Assembly (NCBI GenBank): GCA_012522445.1
Contig: JAAYKL010000062.1
Span: 1 to 58,017, forward strand
Length of the DNA stretch: 58,017 bases
Direction: 5' to 3'
DNA from: Myxococcales bacterium
GTDB lineage: Bacteria; Myxococcota_A; Polyangia; JAAYKL01
In this document: one piece after another, positions 16,658 through 25,974 of the stretch
Position numbering within the stretch: the first letter of the stretch is position 1
How the letters are laid out: the number at the start of each line of letters is the position of its first letter
Made by a program: the position numbers and the translations under genes
The notes under the pieces: model-generated
Seen by the model: the letters and a program-made list of their open reading frames with translations, nothing else
The model's database searches: none
What the model was told of the DNA's origin: nothing

Positions 16658-17053
16658 TTAGTCGTCTGTTGAGGACGCGTCTTCCGCTTGCTTGGCTTTT
16701 TCCTTTGCCATTTCTTCGCGGACTTCATCCATGTCTACTTCTTTGACTTTTTCAATCAGCTCATCGAATGCGGCGGCGGGCAACGCACCGGGCTGCTGAA
16801 AAATGAGGACCCCGTCGCGGAACACCGCCAGCGTGGGAATGGAGCGAATGCCAAAGGCCGTGGCCACTTCCTCTTGGGCCTCGGTATCGCACTTGGCAAA
16901 CACCGCATCGGGATTTTTCTCGGCTGCACTCTCAAAGATGGGGCCAAACATGCGGCAAGGACCGCACCAAGAAGCCCAAAAATCGATAAACAGCGTGGCG
17001 CTGTTTTCAACCAAATCTTTCAAGTTTTCGCTGGTCAATTCTACGGTAGCCAT
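16658..17053 (-). CDS. Thioredoxin
   Basis: 131 residues with the active site FWASWCGPCRMFGP and the cis-Pro loop IRSIPTLAVFRDG. It reduces protein disulfides in the cytoplasm; no signal peptide. The C-terminus is extended by about 25 charged residues (EVDMDEVREEMAKEKAKQAE...), longer than the usual 105-110 residue thioredoxin. ATG at 17053 follows AGAGGCACC and gives the normal start MATVELTSENL; an upstream in-frame ATG would add twelve unlikely residues. Symbol withheld because paralogues are common. Confidence 0.93.
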   Translation of the reverse strand: MATVELTSENLKDLVENSATLFIDFWASWCGPCRMFGPIFESAAEKNPDAVFAKCDTEAQEEVATAFGIRSIPTLAVFRDGVLIFQQPGALPAAAFDELIEKVKEVDMDEVREEMAKEKAKQAEDASSTDD

Positions 17054-17211
17054 GGTGCCTCTTTTCTCCAGGTAAAAGCACGTGACCAAATCACTGTTTA
17101 CATACCTTTTTTTTGTGGGCAGTCTCCGGCATGTGCAACGAGGATTTGACGTGCTGAAATGACATTGATGATGCGAACTTTTTGTCCTTTCGGGAATAAT
17201 CTTGGCGCATC

Positions 17212-17240
17212 TTTTGTTTTCACTGAAAGCGATTTATACT
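17212..17240 (+). promoter_or_regulatory. Candidate sigma-70 promoter upstream of pal-like gene
   Basis: TTTTGT and TATACT with a 17-bp spacer. The -10 is strong (5 of 6) and the -35 weak (3 of 6). It would give a leader of about 90 nt before the ATG at 17338. The rest of the 284-bp gap 17054-17337 holds nothing else I can name. Confidence 0.4.
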
Positions 17241-17337
17241 GATGTCCATACAACCATTGTCGTTACAGGGTAAACACCATTTCTCTTCGTGCAAATTTTA
17301 AGGGGCACAAAACAACAAGCAACATTGGAGGCATGAA

Positions 17338-18075
17338 ATGTCACGAACAATTTTCCTGTCATTGCTCGCAGCCCTCGCCATGCTGGCGGTATCCTGCAAG
17401 CCCGACTATCCCAACTGCAAGAAAGACAAGCACTGCCACGAAGGCGAATTTTGCGTCAACAACATTTGCCAGCAGTGCCGCGATAACGCCGACTGCGCCA
17501 AGGGCGAAGAGTGTGCGCAGGGGGCTTGTCGCGCCATCCCCGGATATTGCGAGAGCGTCTCCGATTGCGCACCGGGCCAAGTATGCCGCAACAACATCTG
17601 CGGCCCCTGCTACAGCGATGACGAATGCGGCCCCGATCAAGTTTGTGCCGACGGCCAATGTCTCGTCCCCGAATGTCGCTCCGACGAAGATTGCCCGGCT
17701 GGTCTCTACTGCCAAAACTACCGCTGCAAAGCCCAGGAGCAAGTCTCCACCATGGGTAGCGGCGACTGTTCCCCCGACTCCGTCTACTTCGACTTCGACT
17801 CCTCCGAAGTCAACAGCAGCAATCGCCGCGCCTTAGAGTCCACTTTCGAGTGTCTGCAAAAACGCGGTGGGCGCGTCACCCTTGAGGGACATTGCGATGC
17901 CGTAGGCACCACCGAGTACAACATGGCACTGGGCGATCGCCGGGCCCGCATGGTCAAAAACCTCTTGCACCGCATGGGACTCGAAAACAACAACATGCGC
18001 ACCGTGTCCAAGGGCAAAGAAGAAGCCACCCCCCCCGGTCCCAATGACCGCGACCGCCGCGTCGACTTCAAATAA
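17338..18075 (+). CDS. Pal/OmpA-like peptidoglycan-binding lipoprotein with five cysteine modules
   Basis: 245 residues. A lipoprotein signal ends at LAVSC (Cys20). Then come five tandem modules of exactly C-x5-C-x5-C-x4-C (about residues 27-131), for example C-RDNAD-C-AKGEE-C-AQGA-C. The C-terminal OmpA domain has VYFDFDSSEVN, LEGHCDAVGTTEYN (with a Cys in place of the usual Ala) and GDRRARMVKNLL, typical of Pal, which anchors the outer membrane to peptidoglycan. The module region is absent from ordinary Pal. ATG follows TGGAGGCATGAA. The next gene, 6 bp on, encodes a CpoB-like partner; tolQRAB are not in the window. Confidence 0.85.
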   Translation: MSRTIFLSLLAALAMLAVSCKPDYPNCKKDKHCHEGEFCVNNICQQCRDNADCAKGEECAQGACRAIPGYCESVSDCAPGQVCRNNICGPCYSDDECGPDQVCADGQCLVPECRSDEDCPAGLYCQNYRCKAQEQVSTMGSGDCSPDSVYFDFDSSEVNSSNRRALESTFECLQKRGGRVTLEGHCDAVGTTEYNMALGDRRARMVKNLLHRMGLENNNMRTVSKGKEEATPPGPNDRDRRVDFK

Positions 18076-18081
18076 TTCACC

Positions 18082-18927
18082 ATGTTCCCATTGCACAAAA
18101 GCCTCACACCGCTGCTGTTACTGGCCGCGCTCAACGTCAGTGGTTGCTTCTTGTGGACCACCAACAAAGAGGGCGATGCCATGGCGGCATCCATTGACAC
18201 CCTACAACAGCAGTTGGCCACCCTAGAACAGCGCCAAAGCAAGGTCGAAGACGATTTAACCGCGATGTTGCAAAAGGCGCGCGGTGAGATGGACGAACTC
18301 AACGACACCCTCACCAAGGCCACGCGCATCCTGGCCCGCAATTCGGCTGACTTTGGCGCCGAAATGGAAGGCATCAAAGACCAAATAATGGCCTCCCAGG
18401 GAACCTTCGCCGAGCTGCAGCACGCCATCGAAGTCCTGCAAAAAGAGATGAGCGAATCCACGCAGCGCGTCACCGACTTTGCGCTGGCGGCGGGCCTGGA
18501 TTTGCCCATCGACGAATCCCGCGTGCCCCAGGCCGAAATCGACCATCTCAAAGCCATACGCGACGCGTTGTCTGCTGGCCGCTACGGCGAGTGCCGCTCC
18601 CTCATCAAAGTCTTTCAAAAGCGCTATCCCGCCAGCAAAAATGCCGACGAGGTGCAACTGTTGATGGCACGCGCCTACATCGCCCAAAAGCGACACGCCA
18701 ACGCGCTCGGTGCGTTGCGCGCCTTTGTCGACAACCACGCGCGCAGCCCGCTCATGCCCGAAGTGCTGTACGAAATGGCCAATTCGTTTTTCCAACTCGG
18801 CAATTGCACCGATGCCCGCGTACTCATCGACACCATCCAAAGCCGGCACGCCAGCAGCCCCTTTGCCCCCAAGGGACAAATCCTTTTGGGCACCATCAAC
18901 AGCTCGCAAAATCGCTGCATGAATTAA
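18082..18927 (+). CDS. CpoB/YbgF-like lipoprotein (coiled coil plus TPR)
   Basis: 281 residues. A lipobox LNVSGC gives a lipidated Cys22. A long coiled coil (about 35-140, IDTLQQQLATLEQRQSKVED onward) is followed by TPR repeats (about 160-275). This matches CpoB architecture, which links Tol-Pal function with cell-wall synthesis during division, although E. coli CpoB is periplasmic and not lipidated. Co-transcription with the Pal-like gene supports the call. Two Cys near the end (GNCTDARVL, NRCMN) could pair in the oxidising periplasm. Confidence 0.78.
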   Translation: MFPLHKSLTPLLLLAALNVSGCFLWTTNKEGDAMAASIDTLQQQLATLEQRQSKVEDDLTAMLQKARGEMDELNDTLTKATRILARNSADFGAEMEGIKDQIMASQGTFAELQHAIEVLQKEMSESTQRVTDFALAAGLDLPIDESRVPQAEIDHLKAIRDALSAGRYGECRSLIKVFQKRYPASKNADEVQLLMARAYIAQKRHANALGALRAFVDNHARSPLMPEVLYEMANSFFQLGNCTDARVLIDTIQSRHASSPFAPKGQILLGTINSSQNRCMN

Positions 18928-19045
18928 CAGCGCGTAGCGCCAAAACGCAGCCGCAACAGCACACCGCACACAACAACATCGATTTCACTTTGATTGCGAA
19001 TGATGAAAAGGAACGCGCAGTTCGAATGGCCGCGCGGTGCGTTGG

Positions 19046-19627
19046 TCAGTAGCCTTCGTCCAGCTCTTGAATGTTGGCTTGCACCTTTTGCATGTGGATA
19101 GATGTTTGGCCGGTTTGCGGCGCCGCCCTGTAAATTTCGAGCGCTTGTTGCCAAGCCGTGCGCGCCCGCGCCCGATCTTTCAACTCTTTCCAGATGACGC
19201 CCGTATTGGTCAAGGCTACCGCCGCCTTCAGCAATGCGTTGCCGCTAAAGCGCAAGTAGACCTCCACCGCCTTTTGGTATTGCTCGATGGCCATCTCTTT
19301 TTGATAGCGCTGGTACGCCACCCCGGCTGCCTCATAATGGGCATCCGCGCGGCGAATCGTCACCTCACCGGTTTCGTCCAGCACCTCTGCGGCCGAAAGG
19401 TAATAGGAAAGCGCATCGTCTAAGCGCTCCTCTGAAAGCGCCATGCCCGCTGCGGCCATGTAATCGTTGTACCGAACGGTCGCATCTTCGTCAGATGTGT
19501 GCTCCCCCACCTCGCCCTCTTTGGCATTTGCAGCGGTTTTGGAGCCCTGTGCACCACCACAACCCGTCAGTGTCACCCACAATGCAAGGCACATCCCGAA
19601 AATAACCTGAACCCTCCACGCCGTCAT
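19046..19627 (-). CDS. TPR lipoprotein
   Basis: 193 residues. Signal peptide with lipobox VTLTGC (Cys22), a short disordered linker and then TPR-like helices (EERLDDALSYYLSAAEVLDE, YQKEMAIEQYQKAVEVYLRF, RARARTAWQQALEIYRAA). It is probably anchored to a membrane and used as a protein-interaction scaffold. ATG at 19627 follows GGGAGGCAGTC, which rules out the longer reading. It is convergent with cpoB and 109 bp downstream of the sensor kinase gene. Confidence 0.8.
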   Translation of the reverse strand: MTAWRVQVIFGMCLALWVTLTGCGGAQGSKTAANAKEGEVGEHTSDEDATVRYNDYMAAAGMALSEERLDDALSYYLSAAEVLDETGEVTIRRADAHYEAAGVAYQRYQKEMAIEQYQKAVEVYLRFSGNALLKAAVALTNTGVIWKELKDRARARTAWQQALEIYRAAPQTGQTSIHMQKVQANIQELDEGY

Positions 19628-19736
19628 GACTGCCTCCCTTTCAAATACAAATATGAAACAATGAAAGCATAACACAAGAAATGGCAAATTCCGCAAATTC
19701 GTTCGTTTTACCGTCTCCCCGCTACGTCCATGGACA

Positions 19737-21134
19737 TCAACGAAGCAGGGGTAACAACACCGTAAAACAAGCGCCCTCGCCTGGTTGGCTGGTCACGTCA
19801 ATCTCTCCACGATGCGCCAAAACGATCTGTTGCGCCACGCTGAGACCGAGGCCCGTTCCTTCAAATTTCGCCCTCACCGTCGGTGCGCGGTAAAAATCTT
19901 CGAAGAGATGCGACATCTCCTCATCCGACATGCCAACGCCCGTATCGCAAACGCGAACCTGCAGCGTGGACGCATCTGCTGAAGGCGCGGCCGACACATC
20001 CACGCGCCCTCCTGACAACGTGTATTTCACAGCGTTGGATATGAGGTTGTCAAAGACTTGGGCCATGCGCATAGGAGCTGCCAAAACGAGGGGAAGCGAC
20101 TCCGGTGCATCCAACAAAAGCGTGATGTCGCGGCTTTGGGCCGTTTCGCTGTAGTCGGCCACAGATTGCTGTAAAATTGGCGCCAAATCTATCGGTTGCA
20201 AATTTTGACGCAGCTCGCCGGTCTCCAGTGTTTGCCAGGCCAAAACATCGCGAATGAAATCCCCCAGACGCTCCAGGCGCAATATGGATTTTTGCACCAC
20301 CTCACGCTGCTGTGCGGTGACCTCCCCCAAGTAGCCGCCCTTTAATGCCGCGAGATATGCCAAGACCGCCGCGATGGGCGATTTCAAATCATGGGACACC
20401 ACCGCCATGGTGCGGAGGCGCTTCTGATCCAGCGCTGTGAGACGTTCATTTCGTTGCGCCAAGGCTTTTGAAAGAGCGAGGATGGCATCGCGCTTGCGGT
20501 TCATTTCATTGGCGACAAAAATGAGCAACGCCGTGAAGCAACCGATGATGAACGCATAAATCAACGGCAATCCCAGGACAAATACCCAGGAGTCCATCGG
20601 CTCAAAATCGCCAAACACCGCCACGTGATGGTAGTGAAAAAGCACCCCGAGTTTTTCCAGTGTCGCCAGGAAAAAGATCAGCAGCGCCGCCAAGACAGCG
20701 ACGGCGATGGCTGCTGCGGGCTCTAACAAAATGGCCCCGGCCGCCACGTGCAACAAAAAGAGCGCCACAAAGGGATTCTCGATGCCACCGGTGAAGTGCA
20801 GCAAAAAGAACAAGGCGATCAAATCGGCGACAATTTGCAGCAGGGCAATGCGGCGATGTTGGGCGACTTCGCTGCGCCACAGGGGCATGGGGCAACTGAG
20901 TTCATTGGGGAAAGGATGCTTTCTGATGTGTCGCCACAGGGCAAAATTGTAAAGCGCCACCACCGCCACAACGGTGTAAATCCAATGAAAGGGAAAATGC
21001 CACGCTAAAAAAAACTGAAAAAAGCAGGTGCCCAAGGAGGCCGATGCCACCATGAGCCAACGCGCTCTCACAAAGAGTTGGAGATACGTACCGTAGGCGA
21101 GCATGCGCGGAGACGTTTCGTGAACCTGTGTCAA
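19737..21134 (-). CDS. RegB/PrrB-like membrane sensor histidine kinase
   Basis: 465 residues. The N-terminal 210 residues hold about six membrane segments. Among them is GGIENPF (116-122), which fits the GGxxNPF quinone-binding motif of RegB/PrrB redox sensors. The kinase core has H-box VVSHDLKSPIAA (His248), N-box DNLISNAVKYT, G1 CDTGVGMSDEEM and G2 FEGTGLGLSVAQQI. The redox-active Cys of RegB, about 40 residues after the His, is missing. The start is a TTG preceded by AAGGGGTG; an ATG ten codons later lacks a good site. No response regulator is adjacent, so this is an orphan kinase here. Confidence 0.85.
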   Translation of the reverse strand: MTQVHETSPRMLAYGTYLQLFVRARWLMVASASLGTCFFQFFLAWHFPFHWIYTVVAVVALYNFALWRHIRKHPFPNELSCPMPLWRSEVAQHRRIALLQIVADLIALFFLLHFTGGIENPFVALFLLHVAAGAILLEPAAAIAVAVLAALLIFFLATLEKLGVLFHYHHVAVFGDFEPMDSWVFVLGLPLIYAFIIGCFTALLIFVANEMNRKRDAILALSKALAQRNERLTALDQKRLRTMAVVSHDLKSPIAAVLAYLAALKGGYLGEVTAQQREVVQKSILRLERLGDFIRDVLAWQTLETGELRQNLQPIDLAPILQQSVADYSETAQSRDITLLLDAPESLPLVLAAPMRMAQVFDNLISNAVKYTLSGGRVDVSAAPSADASTLQVRVCDTGVGMSDEEMSHLFEDFYRAPTVRAKFEGTGLGLSVAQQIVLAHRGEIDVTSQPGEGACFTVLLPLLR

Positions 21135-21208
21135 AATGACGCACCCCTTGGCACAACGAGGCCGTATGAGAATGCGTCAATTGTAACGCGAAGCGCGGCG
21201 CGATCTAT

Positions 21209-22933
21209 TTATAAATTTTCGCTCGCACAGGGTTCGGGGGGGTGGACAAGTCGCAATTCCAACGCGCCATCTCCGCGCCACTCGTCCGGAGAAAGAGAGG
21301 CCAGCACGCTGATGCAATGCCCGATGTTGGCCATCGACGCCCCCATGCGCGGGCCAAAGGCCGAGATAGAACCAGAAGGGGTCTTTAGTTCCAGCTTCAA
21401 ATGATTGGTTCCCACCACCCGCGCCGACAACACGTCCAGACCGACGATGCGAAAAACGGGTTCGGGGTTTTCGTGTCCAAAAGGCCCCAGTTGCAAAATA
21501 TCTTGCAGCAGCTTGGGGGTCAGTTGCGAGGGGTTGAGTTTGGCATCAAAGGCGGGCCCTGCGATCTCGGGATCGTGCCACATCTCCTGGGCCACCTCTT
21601 GGAGTCGGGCTTTAAACGCACCAAATTCACTGCGTTTCAACGAAAACCCTGCCGCGTCCCAGTGCCCACCATAGCGCAGCAAGTGCGGTTCGAGGGTTTT
21701 GAGGGCGGCGTACAAATTGAACTGCCCTTGCCCTCGCGCCGATCCCGTTCCCTCATCTCCTTGCCAGGCGATGATAAACGCGGGACACGAAAACTCTTCG
21801 CCCAAACGCGCTGCCACAATGCCCAGCACGCCTTTGTGCCAGCCTTCGCCCGCCAGCACCAAGGCGCGATCGCCATCGCAGTGCTGGGTCTTTGCCTGCG
21901 CCCTGGCCTGCACCGAAACCCCCTCTTCGATTTCGCGGCGCTCGTGCGTTAAGCGCTCCAATACAGCGGCACCGCTCTCGGCGTCCTTGGCGTTGTCGCT
22001 CACCAAGACGTGGAAGGCATCCTCGGCGCTGGCCAAACGACCCGCCGCATTGATCCGCGGCGCCAAATAGAACGACACGTGACAGGATTGCATTTGCCGT
22101 GAACGAACGCGCGACGCGTGCAACAGCGCCTCAATCCCCGGCCGCCGCGTCTCGGACATCGTGCGCAAACCGTGGAAGGCGAGGATGCGGTTGTTACCCA
22201 CCAAGGGCATGACATCGGCGATGGTGCCCAGGGCCACCAAGTCGAGGTATTGGCGCATGTCGATTTGTGTGCGTTCGATGTGTCCGGACTGCGCCAAGGC
22301 CGTGCGCACCGCTGCACAGAAATAAAAGACAAGGCCCGCTGCACATAGGTTTTTATCGGGAAACAAGCAGTCGCTGCGGTGGGGATTGACAAAGGCCAGG
22401 GCGTCGGGGTGATGCGATTCGATGCGGTGGTGATCCAAGACCAGCACATCGATGTTGTGTTGATTGGCCAAGGCGATGGCATCGTGATCGCTGCTGCCGC
22501 AATCCGATACCACCAACAATTTTCCGCCACTCGCGGCCACGCGCTCCACCGTAGTCCGAGAGAGGCCGTATCCGCCGCTGAAGCGATCGGCCACATTCAC
22601 TTCAACCGCACATCCCAGCGATCGCAAAAAGAGATACAGGATGGCAAGAGAGGTCAATCCATCGACATCGTAGTCGCCGAACAACGCGACGGGCTCGCGA
22701 TTGACAACGGCTTGGGAGAGGCGCTTTACGGCCTTGGGCAAATCCGCCATCTGATCGGGTGGATCGAGATCGGACAATTTGGGAAACAAAAAACGCTGGG
22801 CGGCATCTGCTGTATGAATGCCTCGATTCACGAGACAGCGTACCAGAATGGGATTGAGGTTGAGCTCTGCTGCGAGTTGACTTTCTAGTGCAGCATTAGA
22901 TGCGCTGGCCGACCCATGAGAAGAAGTCTGCAC
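21209..22933 (-). CDS. recJ: Single-stranded-DNA-specific exonuclease RecJ
   Basis: 574 residues, the usual RecJ length. The DHH phosphoesterase motifs are present: DYDVDG, SDCGSSDHDA, LDHH, and in the DHHA1 domain GGHWDAAGFSL. RecJ degrades single-stranded DNA 5' to 3' in recombination and mismatch repair. The start is a GTG directly after the TAG of secF with no gap, so translation is probably coupled. Pairing of recJ with secDF recurs in many bacteria. Confidence 0.93.
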   Translation of the reverse strand: MQTSSHGSASASNAALESQLAAELNLNPILVRCLVNRGIHTADAAQRFLFPKLSDLDPPDQMADLPKAVKRLSQAVVNREPVALFGDYDVDGLTSLAILYLFLRSLGCAVEVNVADRFSGGYGLSRTTVERVAASGGKLLVVSDCGSSDHDAIALANQHNIDVLVLDHHRIESHHPDALAFVNPHRSDCLFPDKNLCAAGLVFYFCAAVRTALAQSGHIERTQIDMRQYLDLVALGTIADVMPLVGNNRILAFHGLRTMSETRRPGIEALLHASRVRSRQMQSCHVSFYLAPRINAAGRLASAEDAFHVLVSDNAKDAESGAAVLERLTHERREIEEGVSVQARAQAKTQHCDGDRALVLAGEGWHKGVLGIVAARLGEEFSCPAFIIAWQGDEGTGSARGQGQFNLYAALKTLEPHLLRYGGHWDAAGFSLKRSEFGAFKARLQEVAQEMWHDPEIAGPAFDAKLNPSQLTPKLLQDILQLGPFGHENPEPVFRIVGLDVLSARVVGTNHLKLELKTPSGSISAFGPRMGASMANIGHCISVLASLSPDEWRGDGALELRLVHPPEPCASENL

Positions 22934-24166
22934 CTACGCCTTCTTGGTAAAAAAGGTTTTGTCGAGCCAGTGCGCCAAGGGAGATGCAATAACGATAGAA
23001 GAGTAAGTACCCACCAGCACGCCGATGGTCAATGCCAGCGAGAAGTCGCGCAGTGACGTGTTCCAGCCGACAATCATGAGGGTCACCGTAGCAAACAGGG
23101 TTGTCAGCGAGGTCACCACAGTGCGGCTCAGGGTTTCGTTGATGCTGGTGTTGATAACGCGGGACAATTGTTGCCCCTTGATTTTGACCAAATTTTCGCG
23201 GATTCGGTCGTAAACCACGATGGTGTCGTTGATGGAGTATCCCACGATGGTCAAGAGCGCCGCAACGGTGGTCAACGTGAACTCGATGCGGAAGAAAACA
23301 AAAATGCCCAACGTAATGGTGACGTCGTGCAACAATGCCACCACGCCGCCCGGCGCAAAGCGCAGGTCGAAGCGAAGGGCCACGTACAACATGATGAAGA
23401 GCATGGCGAAGAGCACTGCCGAAATGGCGCTGTTGCGCAATTGCTCACCGACCTTGGGTCCCACCCACTCGGAGCGCATCTTAATGGCACCTTCGCCAAA
23501 CGGCTGTGCGCGCAAAGTGTCCATCACGTCCTCAGAAATGCCCTTGAGCGCCACTTCGTAAATGTGAACACCCTGCGACACCCAGGTACAGCTCGCACTT
23601 TCGCACTTGCGCTGCGTTTCTTGCGTGTCGCGGTCGTCGTCGTCGCCATCGGTTTGGGCAACGGCGGATTCGTCCGCCACAACGTGGTCGATCGCATCAA
23701 GCAAATTCAACCCCGCGGCGCGTGCTGATGCTTCGACTTCAGCAATGGACAACTCTTTGTCGAGGTGCACAGTCAGCTTGTCGCCGCCTGGAGAGGTGAA
23801 AAAGCGTTTGGTTTCCGCGCCTTTCACCTCGGATCGGAATGTCATCTCAATGGCTTCCAGCGCCGATTCGTCCAGGGTAGAAATTTCACGCAAGCGGATC
23901 AGGAACTCGGCATCGCCAGCACCGAAGGAGACGACTTCGAAGCCCTCAAATCCCTTTTGCTGCAACACGGCGCGAATCTCGGAAGGAGCGACCGTATTTT
24001 TAAATTTCACTTGGATCTCGGTGCCACCAAGGAAGTCGATGCCCCAGCGCGGCTGCAGCGTAAACAACAGCACCAAGCTGGCCAGCACCAAGACAATCGA
24101 AATCGTGCCGAAAAATCGGCTTCTGCCCATAAAATCAAATTTGGTTGTTTCTTTAAAAAATTGCAT
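22934..24166 (-). CDS. secF: Protein translocase subunit SecF
   Basis: 410 residues with six membrane segments; E. coli SecF has about 320. It starts with the SecF hallmark WGIDFLGGTEIQVKF, and later shows GYSINDTIVVYDRIREN and ETLSRTVVTSLTT. With SecD it uses the proton gradient to pull exported proteins through SecYEG. The extra length sits in the first periplasmic domain: an acidic stretch (GDDDDRDTQE) followed by a Cys pair in KCESASC. The gene follows secD by 5 bp. Confidence 0.95.
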   Translation of the reverse strand: MQFFKETTKFDFMGRSRFFGTISIVLVLASLVLLFTLQPRWGIDFLGGTEIQVKFKNTVAPSEIRAVLQQKGFEGFEVVSFGAGDAEFLIRLREISTLDESALEAIEMTFRSEVKGAETKRFFTSPGGDKLTVHLDKELSIAEVEASARAAGLNLLDAIDHVVADESAVAQTDGDDDDRDTQETQRKCESASCTWVSQGVHIYEVALKGISEDVMDTLRAQPFGEGAIKMRSEWVGPKVGEQLRNSAISAVLFAMLFIMLYVALRFDLRFAPGGVVALLHDVTITLGIFVFFRIEFTLTTVAALLTIVGYSINDTIVVYDRIRENLVKIKGQQLSRVINTSINETLSRTVVTSLTTLFATVTLMIVGWNTSLRDFSLALTIGVLVGTYSSIVIASPLAHWLDKTFFTKKA

Positions 24167-24171
24167 TTTAT

Positions 24172-25974
24172 TTAGATGCTCAGTTGATCCGCGCGTTTGC
24201 GGAGCATGAAATCAACCACCAGGCGGCTGATGATAATGGCGGTAAACATACTCGTTACAATGCCGATCAGCAGTGTGACGGCAAAACCCTTAATGGCGCC
24301 CGTGCCAAATTGCAGCAAGACCACACCAGCGATGAAGGTGGTAATTTGCGAGTCCAAAATGGTGACGAAAGCCCGCCCATAACCCGCTTCGACAGCAGCT
24401 CGCGGCGCCTTTCCGGTGCGCAATTCCTCGCGGATGCGTTCGTTGATCAACACGTTGGCATCCACCGCCATACCAAAAGTGACGATGATGCCTGCGATGC
24501 CCGGCAGGGTTAATGTGGCGCCAGCACCACTCAAAATGGCCATGATAAACAAAGCATTGCACAACAACGCGATGTCGGCGGCGATGCCGGTTTTTCGGTA
24601 GTAAACCACCACAAAGACCAAAATGATGACAATGGCGATCAGGAAGGCGTGTTGCCCTTTGGCGATGCCGTCGTCACCGAGCTGCGGCCCAATTGTGGCC
24701 TCGGTCACCGGGCGGATGGGCGCGGGCAATGCACCGGCATTTAGCACCACCACCAAGTCAGTGGCCTCGTCCATGAGCGTTTTAAACGAATCGGCCATCC
24801 CCAGCGTAATGCGGGCCTGACCTCCGCCGATCTTCTCTTGAATGACCGGAGCGGATTTCACCCGGCCGTCCAAAATAATGGCCATCCGGCGCTGCACGTT
24901 GGCTTCGGTGAGATCGGCAAAAATGCCCGCACCCTCTCGGGTGAAAGACATGGAGACATAAGGCTTTTGATTTTCGTCGAATTGCACCGTCGATTGTTCG
25001 ATATACTCGCCCGTGATGCCCGCTGTGCGATACGTAAAATAGGTGCGACAAGTAATATCTGCCGTGGGATTCCCGGCTGCGTCGCGGGCGCGCTCTTCTT
25101 CAAAAGATATCTCGCGATTTTCGGGCAACTCGATGCCCGCTAAGAACTTGCGCAAAATTTGGCGACCGCTGGCGCCTTTGTGCTCGTTTTGCGCTTCTAA
25201 GTAGTACTGGCCAGCACCATCGACCTTGAGGCGTACCGCGCCATCCTCTTCGCGCTCTTTGCGAATTTTTTCAGCGATGGGCTCGGATTGGAAAAAAGAC
25301 ACGCTGCCCGGCTCGTCGACAATTTTCAACTCCAAGCGCGCCGTCTGACTAATGATGCGCTTAATGCGAGAGACTTGGCGCTCATCGACACCGGGGATCT
25401 CGACGATGACGTCTTGATCGCGCGGGCTGACCGACGTGTTCACCAAACCCAATTCGTCGATGCGATTGCCGATGGTTTCAACAGCCTGCTTCACCGCCAT
25501 TTCCTGGGTGTCGGCCACCAATTCATCGACGAGGCGCATGTTTATTGTGGCCCCATCTTCGGATTCGACCACCGCGGCGCCGCGAAAACTGGTCAACACC
25601 TCGCGGGCATTTTTGGAACGCACGCTTTCCGCATTGGGAAATTGCAACGCAAACTCAGTGTTTACATCGCGCGACAAGGTTGTTGTTACGCCCTTGATGC
25701 GAGCCTTGTTGTCCAACTCTTGCACAATGCCTTGCGCGATGTGATTGCGCTTGTCTTCAACGGCAGCCTCGACTTCGACTTCGTAGACCAGGCGCAAACC
25801 GCCCTGCAAGTCGAGGCCCAGGTTTACACCTGGGAACACGTCGCGCAGTTTGGCCCATCGATCGTGTTGATTGCTATCCGTTGGCGCCCGCTCTACGGTG
25901 GTGACCGATGCCAGAACCGCGAGGGCCACCAAAAGAACGACCAGAATCATTCTCCACAACCAGTTTCGTTCCAC
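24172..25974 (-). CDS. secD: Protein translocase subunit SecD
   Basis: 600 residues, the normal length. The first membrane segment is followed by GVNLGLDLQGGLRLVYEV, the SecD D1 signature. The C-terminal half has the transmembrane motifs GADGI-type region FGMAVDANVLINERIREE and FVTILDSQITTFIAG. It acts with SecF in the inner membrane during the late steps of Sec export. GTG start overlaps the yajC stop by one base (TAGTG on the minus strand), so the two are translationally coupled. Confidence 0.96.
   Translation of the reverse strand: MERNWLWRMILVVLLVALAVLASVTTVERAPTDSNQHDRWAKLRDVFPGVNLGLDLQGGLRLVYEVEVEAAVEDKRNHIAQGIVQELDNKARIKGVTTTLSRDVNTEFALQFPNAESVRSKNAREVLTSFRGAAVVESEDGATINMRLVDELVADTQEMAVKQAVETIGNRIDELGLVNTSVSPRDQDVIVEIPGVDERQVSRIKRIISQTARLELKIVDEPGSVSFFQSEPIAEKIRKEREEDGAVRLKVDGAGQYYLEAQNEHKGASGRQILRKFLAGIELPENREISFEEERARDAAGNPTADITCRTYFTYRTAGITGEYIEQSTVQFDENQKPYVSMSFTREGAGIFADLTEANVQRRMAIILDGRVKSAPVIQEKIGGGQARITLGMADSFKTLMDEATDLVVVLNAGALPAPIRPVTEATIGPQLGDDGIAKGQHAFLIAIVIILVFVVVYYRKTGIAADIALLCNALFIMAILSGAGATLTLPGIAGIIVTFGMAVDANVLINERIREELRTGKAPRAAVEAGYGRAFVTILDSQITTFIAGVVLLQFGTGAIKGFAVTLLIGIVTSMFTAIIISRLVVDFMLRKRADQLSI

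Noticed and set aside
17203..17218. Sigma-54-like sequence TGGCGCATCTTTTGTT before the pal-like gene
   Set aside because: The -12 GC is replaced by GT and two further consensus bases are wrong; a sigma-70 -10 overlaps the region and fits better.
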